The notes beneath the pieces were generated by a model. It saw only the letters and a list, made by a program, of their open reading frames with translations, was not told where the DNA came from and searched no databases. A program made the translations under genes and the position numbers. From contig CAYFQW010000024.1 of assembly GCA_964345475.1 (NCBI GenBank), positions 1-11,926 on the forward strand: a DNA stretch of 11,926 nt, written 5' to 3'. Below are positions 1 through 4,615 of this stretch, piece after piece. Each line of letters opens with the position of its first letter. Positions within the stretch are counted from its first letter, which is position 1. This DNA is from WRIS01 sp964345475 (GTDB lineage: Bacteria > Actinomycetota > Coriobacteriia > Coriobacteriales > Eggerthellaceae).

Positions 1-20
1 ATACTGAACACCTTTCACCC

Positions 21-435
21 TTAATTTCGTGTCCAGTTTATATTACCCTCTCCACCATTAGATACTCCTGATTGCTTGTCTAATCTTACAGGTCCAGTAC
101 CAATTTCGCTTTTTAACTCATCAATCACTATGCTTTCTGTGCGCCATGTATCACGCTTCATATCGATAAGCCACCCAACCCGTGATTTTAAGGAGGCGCT
201 TTCTCCCTCCAACAATTCCATAAGCGCATCTTGGTCTACATAGGGAAAGGTGGAAAGGGACCGGATAACCTCTTCGATCCCACCGGAGCGTTCTGGATAT
301 GTAAGACAATCGACAATTGTTTGCTCTCGAGTTGTTGTCAGTATCGACCCAAAAGCCTTTCCGCGCAGTTGTTGGGTTTCAAGCGGTATTTGTCGTGAAA
401 ACTTGGTGTCTGGAGATGTATTCACTAAACTTCAT
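21..435 (-). pseudogene. Decayed AbiEi-type antitoxin gene (internal deletion and frameshift)
   Basis: Read from the ATG at 435-433, the minus strand gives MKFSEYISRHQVFTTNTA and then a TGA. The VFTT segment after a short helix is how AbiEi-family antitoxins (type IV AbiE toxin-antitoxin modules) usually begin. A second frame, open from a GTG at 425 down to the TAA at 23-21, carries what looks like the C-terminal half of the same family: TREQTIVD, then SGGIEEV, then SRVGWLID, then a GPVRLD segment. The two halves lie in different frames, and the DNA-recognition and linker region between them is missing (about 130 codons remain where the family usually has about 200). I infer an internal deletion with loss of frame. 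The GTG-started 134-residue frame could still be translated, but its first 20 or so residues are out-of-frame N-terminal sequence. The family call rests on remembered motifs. Confidence 0.66.
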
Positions 436-443
436 ACTGCTGA

Positions 444-473
444 ATTATAGATGAAATGACGACTATTTGTCCA
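444..473 (-). promoter_or_regulatory. Promoter of the AbiEi remnant, almost leaderless
   Basis: On the minus strand a TGGACA -35 (473-468) and a perfect TATAAT -10 (449-444) are separated by 18 bp. The -10 ends only 8 bases before the ATG at 435, so transcription would start within a few bases of the start codon and the mRNA would be nearly leaderless. No Shine-Dalgarno sequence precedes this ATG, which agrees. It lies between the tRNA 3' end and the pseudogene. Confidence 0.6.
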
Positions 474-498
474 CTTTTCTACTACAAGGGACCAGTAA

Positions 499-585
499 TG
501 GTGCGGGTGAAAGGACTTGAACCTTCATGGGGTTGCCCCCATACGGACCTGAACCGTACGCGTCTGCCAATTCCGCCACACCCGC
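499..585 (-). tRNA. tRNA-Leu (anticodon CAG)
   Basis: The minus strand folds as a class II tRNA of 87 nt with CCA encoded. The acceptor stem pairs GCGGGTG with CACCCGC. The D-loop is Leu-like (GGCGGAATTGGCAGACGC). The anticodon stem TACGG/CCGTA encloses the loop TTCAGGT with anticodon CAG. The variable arm is long (TGGGG/CCCCA), and the T-loop reads TTCAAGT. It decodes CUG. The decayed antitoxin gene begins about 60 bp past its 3' end. Confidence 0.96.
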
Positions 586-592
586 ACAAGAT

Positions 593-608
593 GTTCGTGA
601 GAACGAAC
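593..608 (-). other. Small hairpin in the 5' leader of tRNA-Leu
   Basis: A 6-bp perfect inverted repeat (GTTCGT and ACGAAC, 4-nt loop) lies between the -10 box and the mature tRNA 5' end. It would be in the precursor and removed by RNase P. It may be a leader stem or chance. Confidence 0.35.
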
Positions 609-618
609 GCGTCTGGAA

Positions 619-647
619 ATAATACTCTAATTTGGTACTTCCCACAA
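619..647 (-). promoter_or_regulatory. Promoter of tRNA-Leu
   Basis: On the minus strand a TTGTGG -35 (647-642) and a TATTAT -10 (624-619) are spaced by 17 bp. They lie 33 bp upstream of the mature tRNA 5' end. Confidence 0.55.
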
Positions 648-669
648 CAGCTATGTTAAAGTTCCCTTC

Positions 670-1173
670 ATGAATACAGAAAGAAGCGCCCTGTCGCACG
701 AGAAAGACATACAACATGAGAGCCAGCCGGCTGAGTGGCGGCGCATAGGTTCATGGGTGCTCGTCTTCCTGTGGGCGGTACTGATTTTCTCTATGTCTGC
801 GCGCACTGGGACCGACATGAGCACAGGTTCTGGCTTGTTTTCGCACGTCTACCAATCCTTGATAGGCTTTCAAGAGCGTATTTTAGGGGCGGGAATAGAT
901 GTGGTGCACCCCTTCGCCCATTTCTGCGAGTATGCAATTTTTGGCCTACTGCTCGTCAATGCGCTTTCACACTATATGTCCTTTAAAAAAGCCTGTCTCC
1001 TTGCAATTCTGATTGCAAGTGCGTATGGAGTAAGCGACGAGTTCCATCAATATTTTGTGCCTGAGCGTGCTTGCGATCCGGTTGATTGGCTTGTCGACAC
1101 CTTAGGAGCGAGCTTCGGTGTTCTGCTCTTCAGCCTTCGCCGGATGGTTTGCTCAAAAGAGAGGCGTTCCTAG
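670..1173 (+). CDS. VanZ-family integral membrane protein
   Basis: This 167-residue protein has four predicted membrane segments (about residues 27-43, 80-100, 109-122 and 137-155), the usual VanZ-domain layout. The family's charged motifs are present: HPFAHFCEY at 80-88, SDEFHQYF from 122, and DWLVDTLGAS near the last segment. VanZ itself gives low-level teicoplanin resistance in van clusters, but most members of this wide family have no known function, so no resistance role can be claimed. The start is the ATG at 670. No convincing Shine-Dalgarno precedes it, and a weak TATGTT box at 652-657 would give a very short leader. A later start is unlikely because the first membrane segment begins soon after. 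It is divergent from tRNA-Leu and followed by a stem-loop around its stop codon. Confidence 0.85.
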   Translation: MNTERSALSHEKDIQHESQPAEWRRIGSWVLVFLWAVLIFSMSARTGTDMSTGSGLFSHVYQSLIGFQERILGAGIDVVHPFAHFCEYAIFGLLLVNALSHYMSFKKACLLAILIASAYGVSDEFHQYFVPERACDPVDWLVDTLGASFGVLLFSLRRMVCSKERRS

Positions 1174-1184
1174 AATAGGACCGC
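1164..1184 (+). terminator. Stem-loop over the VanZ stop codon
   Basis: The left arm is 1164-1172 and the right arm 1176-1184. They pair over 9 positions with one mismatch around a GAA loop. The TAG stop lies at the tip of the stem. No T-run follows, so this is a weak terminator candidate or an RNA-stability stem. Confidence 0.35.
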
Positions 1185-1205
1185 TAAGATCGTGAGGGCG
1201 GCGTT

Positions 1206-1215
1206 GGGGGGGGGG
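1206..1215. repeat. Homopolymer of ten G
   Basis: A G10 run lies in the 190-bp gap between the VanZ-family gene and the protein kinase gene, about 57 bp before a possible -35. Apart from this run, the stem-loop and a weak promoter candidate, I see nothing in the gap. Confidence 0.9.
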
Positions 1216-1271
1216 AGCAAGTTCCCGGCGAGGCCTTCTTGAAGTGAGTCTTTGTTTTCTGGCCCAGCCTC

Positions 1272-1302
1272 TTGCAGCACGCAGGTAAAAATACGCTACA
1301 CT
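1272..1302 (+). promoter_or_regulatory. Possible promoter of the protein kinase gene
   Basis: TTGCAG at 1272-1277 and TACACT at 1297-1302 are spaced by 19 bp, which is long. An overlapping CTATAC is also near. This is a plausible but weak match, about 60 bp before the kinase start. Confidence 0.3.
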
Positions 1303-1363
1303 ATACAGGCATACAAACCTAGGTCTTTCAAATCCTCATGAATCGAACTCGAAAGGCACCTAA

Positions 1364-3094
1364 ATGCAAGACCAGCTCATACTCAGTAGGTATCGCCCTA
1401 TAGACGAAGCAGGGTCAGGCGGCTTTGCCACCGTTCAGCTCGCCTGGGATACACGCATTCAGCGCCGTGTCGCCATAAAGTGCATCCAGATGAAAGATGA
1501 GGATTTCGAGCAGGCGGTTACTCCTGGACTTGACGAGGCACGTACTGCAGCTATGCTCAACGACCCCAGCATTGTGGGGGTTTACGATTTTGAGGTGCAA
1601 GGATCGACCGCGTACCTCATTATGGAGTACGTTGACGGCATGAGTCTCACGAAGCTTCTCGAGGAGTTCGGGGACGATCTCAGCCTCGATACGGTCGCAA
1701 CAATTTTCTCCTCAATTGCTCGTGCACTTGAGGTTGCGCATGATAACCAAGTTCTCCACCTCGATATTAAGCCCGATAATATCCTTATCAATCGTCAGGG
1801 GCAAGTTAAGGTCAGCGATTTTGGTCTGGCTACACTTTCGGATGCACTTGGTTTCGGATCGGCGCGCGGAGGCACTATTGGTTATATGCCGCTCGAACAA
1901 ATGAGGCAGGAACCCCTCGACTCTCGTTGTGATGAATGGGCCCTCGCTTCCATACTGTATGAAATGTTGGTAGGGGATAATCCTTTTTTTGCGAAGAGCC
2001 TGAAAGAGGCGGAACGTACTATTCTGGATGCTGAGATAGTTCTTCCCTCCTTATGTATGGAAGGCTTAGATGCAGAGGCAGATGAGGTGATTTTTAAGGC
2101 GCTCGACCCTGAAAGGGAGGAGCGCTACGACTCGATATCCGATTTTGCTGATGAGATGGAGCCCTATTTGGGCGATTTTGATCGGGGGCAAAAGGAGCTG
2201 GCGGTTTTTGTGGGCGATGCTCGCGAAGACTGGGGCGAGGAAGAAGAGCAGATACTTGAAAGCCTCACTGCTTTCGAGCGAATGGGGAGGCGTGGCAAGG
2301 CTTTAGTCGCCAGAGTGTTTTGTGCTGTAGAAGTTGCCTTTCTTGGATATCTCAGCCTCGTCAACATCGCGGTGCTCGAAGGTGCCTCAATTTGGCTTTT
2401 CTGGGGATTGCTGGCCCTGCTCGTGGCAGCCTCACTCATCAAGCCGCATTTGGGAGCCCTGCTGACACTTTTCACCTTCGCCGCCGCCCTGATATATAAC
2501 GGAGCCTATATCGTGGGCATCCTATGCCTAGTGCTTAGCTTGGCATGGTGGCTTTTGGCAGGGAGAAAAGGGGATTGGTCGGCATGTGTCGTTCTCACCC
2601 CGCCTCTTTTCGGAGCTTTCGGGCTCGCTCAGATTGCACCCTTGATGAGTGGTTTTTTCCTCAGAATGAAAGATGCGCTCATCTCTTCTTTCTTGGCATT
2701 TTTCCTCGCCTTAGTCCTTGCCGGATTCGGTTCTGAAAGCATATTCGGATGGGGAGTTTTTTCATTCTGGCAGTTCAGCGATGCTGATATCCAGGCAAAC
2801 ATCCTTGGGCTTCTCAAAATTCCGTCAATAACAATCATGGTCGTGTTTTGGCTCGGCGCTACAGCCCTGCTTCGCTTGTTCAGTCGAAGAGGCCGGCCCG
2901 CCTTTGCCTTTTTTGGTGTCATAGTAGCGAGCCTTCTGCTTTTAGCGGGCGCTCTTACGGGAAGCTGGATCGAGACGGGCCAGCTTGTTAGTTCGTGGTA
3001 CCTCGTTGCGGCAAGCTTGTTCCCTGGCCTGATTATGACATGTGCCTGCCTTCTTGGTGTACCGGTTCCTGAGGAGGACTTAGAGGAAGCCTGA
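1364..3094 (+). CDS. Membrane-anchored Ser/Thr protein kinase (PknB-like catalytic domain, polytopic tail)
   Basis: This 576-residue protein has an N-terminal eukaryotic-type kinase domain (about 9-270). Visible parts are the glycine loop GSGGFATV (17-24), VAIK with Lys39, a helix-C Glu58, the catalytic loop HLDIKPDN (Asp134, Asn139), the magnesium-binding SDFG (Asp152), and GTIGYMPLEQM in place of the usual APE region. The catalytic loop has HLD instead of HRD, so it is a non-RD kinase. After an acidic linker (about 280-310) come roughly nine hydrophobic segments (about 320-570). PASTA or other extracellular sensor repeats, common in PknB, are absent. It should phosphorylate Ser/Thr on cytoplasmic proteins from the membrane, but substrates cannot be read from sequence. 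The ATG at 1364 is preceded by GAAAGG at good spacing. No partner phosphatase or FHA gene is in the window. Confidence 0.9.
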   Translation: MQDQLILSRYRPIDEAGSGGFATVQLAWDTRIQRRVAIKCIQMKDEDFEQAVTPGLDEARTAAMLNDPSIVGVYDFEVQGSTAYLIMEYVDGMSLTKLLEEFGDDLSLDTVATIFSSIARALEVAHDNQVLHLDIKPDNILINRQGQVKVSDFGLATLSDALGFGSARGGTIGYMPLEQMRQEPLDSRCDEWALASILYEMLVGDNPFFAKSLKEAERTILDAEIVLPSLCMEGLDAEADEVIFKALDPEREERYDSISDFADEMEPYLGDFDRGQKELAVFVGDAREDWGEEEEQILESLTAFERMGRRGKALVARVFCAVEVAFLGYLSLVNIAVLEGASIWLFWGLLALLVAASLIKPHLGALLTLFTFAAALIYNGAYIVGILCLVLSLAWWLLAGRKGDWSACVVLTPPLFGAFGLAQIAPLMSGFFLRMKDALISSFLAFFLALVLAGFGSESIFGWGVFSFWQFSDADIQANILGLLKIPSITIMVVFWLGATALLRLFSRRGRPAFAFFGVIVASLLLLAGALTGSWIETGQLVSSWYLVAASLFPGLIMTCACLLGVPVPEEDLEEA

Positions 3095-3103
3095 GCTTCC
3101 CTC
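3083..3103 (+). terminator. Stem-loop over the kinase stop codon
   Basis: GGAAGC (3085-3090) and GCTTCC (3095-3100) pair perfectly around a CTGA loop that contains the TGA stop. With one bulged C the stem extends to 3083-3103. The following sequence is pyrimidine-rich but has no clean T-run. Because it is nearly symmetrical, it could also serve the convergent minus-strand transcript. Confidence 0.4.
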
Positions 3104-3131
3104 AGCTCCTTCAGGCTTTCATTCTCCTGTC

Positions 3132-3194
3132 TTCAGCCTCTTCGGCACTCAGCTTAGTCTACCCCAGCACAGTCTGCTTTCAGGCTCTTCGGCA
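3132..3194. repeat. Imperfect direct repeat in the convergent intergenic region
   Basis: TTCAGCCTCTTCGGCA at 3132-3147 recurs at 3179-3194 with one change (15 of 16 identical), 47 bp apart. A shorter relative, TTCAGGCTTTC, lies at about 3110-3120. The copies fill much of the 111-bp space between two convergent genes. Confidence 0.7.
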
Positions 3195-3195
3195 T
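3154..3195 (-). CDS. Possible 13-codon leader-like ORF after the pyridoxamine kinase gene
   Basis: A strong Shine-Dalgarno (AAAGGAG at 3206-3200 on the minus strand) overlaps the TAA of the vitamin kinase gene and sits 4 nt before an ATG. The frame encodes MPKSLKADCAGVD and then TAA. The repeat further on (3148-3132) encodes a similar PKRLK stretch behind a GTG. The peptide has no recognisable function. It could be a remnant of a longer third gene, a coupled micropeptide, or chance. Confidence 0.25.
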   Translation of the reverse strand: MPKSLKADCAGVD

Positions 3196-3205
3196 ACTGC
3201 TCCTT

Positions 3206-4075
3206 TTAATCCAACAGCTCGCTAACTTTCCCCAGCAGGGTCTCAAAGCTTACGCCGCGGTCTTGGAAGTTCGGCTGCTTACACGAAACTAGAATTGCGT
3301 CGTGGACAAAGCTGCCTGCGAAAGCTACTGCCTCGGTAAGGGGGCGGCCGGCCATGACGGCGGCAAGCAAGCATGAGCAGTACAAATCGCCCGTCCCATG
3401 GAGCATGTAGGGCAGATAGTCATTCTTTAGTTCGACCATATCGCAGTTTTGTCCTGAGACGAAATTTCTGACGAAACCGTCGTCACGCTGGATGCCTTTA
3501 AGGACCACGTACTTGGCGCCCATATCAAGCAAGCGCTCGATAATATCGCGGACCTCTTCATCGTTTAAGTTTGATCCCGTCCACTCCTGGTCGAGGATTA
3601 TCGCAGCTTCAGTAAGATTGGGGGTAAGAATGTCGGCCCCACAAGCAAGCCCCTTCATGGCATCGCAGAGTTCGGGGGTATAGGTAGGATATATTTTTCC
3701 ATGATCCGCCATGACTGGGTCAACCACACGAAGGGCGTTTGGATACGTCTCATACGTTTCTTGTATACGGTCAACCTGTTCGGGGGCTCCAAGAAATCCT
3801 GAATACACTGCATCAATTTCGACATCGATGCCCCTCCACGCAGCAAGGTAGTCGGAGAGCATATTGGTCGTGTCGTGCATGTACCAGCCAGGAAATGCAG
3901 TGTGCGAGGAAAATAGGCCCGTCGGAACGGGGCACACGTCGCAACCTGCCGCCGAAAGCACGGGAATCGCTACACCAAGAGAGCATTTCCCATACCCGCA
4001 CAAATCATGGATAGCGGCTATCCGGGGAATGTAGTCACCTTGACGCTGATATAAACGTAGTTCTTGGAGATTCAT
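3206..4075 (-). CDS. pdxK: Pyridoxamine/pyridoxal kinase
   Basis: This 289-residue ribokinase-fold enzyme would phosphorylate pyridoxal, pyridoxamine or pyridoxine with ATP in the cytoplasm as the first step of vitamin B6 salvage. The N-terminus carries IAAIHDLCGYGKCSL (from 19), typical of the Firmicute/Actinobacterial pyridoxamine kinase subgroup. It is followed by the VCPVPTGLFSSHTAFPG substrate region, VVDPVMADHGKIY in the middle, ILTPNLTEA, and the anion-hole motif HGTGD with catalytic Asp230 at 227-230. Its length is normal for the family. The ATG at 4075 is preceded by AAGAAGG, 8 nt upstream on the minus strand. Whether the preferred substrate is pyridoxal or pyridoxamine cannot be decided. 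A PLP-dependent aminotransferase lies in the same window but not in this operon. Confidence 0.92.
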   Translation of the reverse strand: MNLQELRLYQRQGDYIPRIAAIHDLCGYGKCSLGVAIPVLSAAGCDVCPVPTGLFSSHTAFPGWYMHDTTNMLSDYLAAWRGIDVEIDAVYSGFLGAPEQVDRIQETYETYPNALRVVDPVMADHGKIYPTYTPELCDAMKGLACGADILTPNLTEAAIILDQEWTGSNLNDEEVRDIIERLLDMGAKYVVLKGIQRDDGFVRNFVSGQNCDMVELKNDYLPYMLHGTGDLYCSCLLAAVMAGRPLTEAVAFAGSFVHDAILVSCKQPNFQDRGVSFETLLGKVSELLD

Positions 4076-4220
4076 GAGACTTGCCTTCTTTCGATACAGT
4101 TAACACATCTGGACAAACCTTGTCGCAGACTAGAGATTCTCGTATTTTTTGTTATGAATGATAGGAGACGATTGAAAAACCCGAAACTAATGCTCTGCGG
4201 GAGAGAAAAGCGAAATGCCC

Positions 4221-4409
4221 CTACTCATCTTCGTCGTCGTCGAAAAAGGACCAATCATCTTCTCCCTTTTCGTGATTAACGTACGTTTTTCTCGTGCGGC
4301 GTTCCATAATCACACTGGCGATAATACTAATAACGAGGCCACCGCCAATAAGACAGCCGATACCTTCGTAGGTCTCGAAAAGAAAATGGTATACGGCGTA
4401 TGCATCCAT
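4221..4409 (-). CDS. Small single-pass membrane protein with acidic C-terminal tail
   Basis: From the ATG at 4409 this gives 62 residues: a short aromatic N-terminus (YAVYHFLFETYEG), one hydrophobic segment (about residues 16-35, GCLIGGGLVISIIASVIM), a basic stop-transfer stretch (ERRTRK), and a tail ending in acidic residues (DDWSFFDDDEDE). I predict the N-terminus outside and the acidic tail in the cytoplasm. Similar short proteins occur in Coriobacteriia, possibly the family named DUF6724, but that is from memory and not certain. The frame continues upstream to a TTG at 4439 with no Shine-Dalgarno. I prefer the ATG at 4409 because GAGAAAGAG precedes it. It lies 145 bp upstream of the pyridoxamine kinase gene on the same strand and may share its transcript. 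Function is unknown. Confidence 0.7.
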   Translation of the reverse strand: MDAYAVYHFLFETYEGIGCLIGGGLVISIIASVIMERRTRKTYVNHEKGEDDWSFFDDDEDE

Positions 4410-4446
4410 GTCGCGCTCTTTCTCAATCCAATCTTGCAAGAAGCAT

Positions 4447-4482
4447 ATTCTAGTAGAGTATACTATGTTCAGACAAGGCTTT
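4447..4482 (-). promoter_or_regulatory. Promoter candidate of the small membrane protein gene
   Basis: On the minus strand TTGTCT and TAGAAT are spaced by 18 bp. Transcription would start close to 4440, giving a leader of roughly 30 nt to the ATG at 4409. A perfect palindrome, AGTATACT, lies inside the spacer. Confidence 0.42.
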
Positions 4483-4507
4483 AGCTAAACATTTCGGTCA
4501 ATCTATG

Positions 4508-4594
4508 GATGCCGGCGTATTTTTACGATGCCAGAAACTTTTTTGAAAGATGCCGACGTTTTCCGAAGCGGTAAAAGCTGGAGCCCAAAAGGGC
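4508..4594 (+). promoter_or_regulatory. Repeat-rich, possibly structured region upstream of the histidine kinase
   Basis: GATGCC occurs three times (4508, 4527, 4549). The first and third are parts of near-identical 11-mers (GATGCCGGCGT and GATGCCGACGT). Between them is a small hairpin, CGTA-TTTT-TACG (4516-4527), and a second hairpin, GCCC-AAAA-GGGC, lies at 4583-4594. The arrangement could be binding sites for a regulator or a structured leader. It matches no riboswitch class I could recognise. Confidence 0.3.
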
Positions 4595-4615
4595 GGTTTG
4601 CGATGAGGCAGTTGA

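Noticed and set aside
456..659. An open reading frame on the plus strand across the tRNA
   Set aside because: It is the classic spurious protein read from the antisense of tRNA-Leu. The tRNA fold is complete and explains the sequence.
2164..2922. Minus-strand frames inside the protein kinase gene
   Set aside because: They are composition-driven shadows of the membrane-domain codons, without start signals or recognisable domains.
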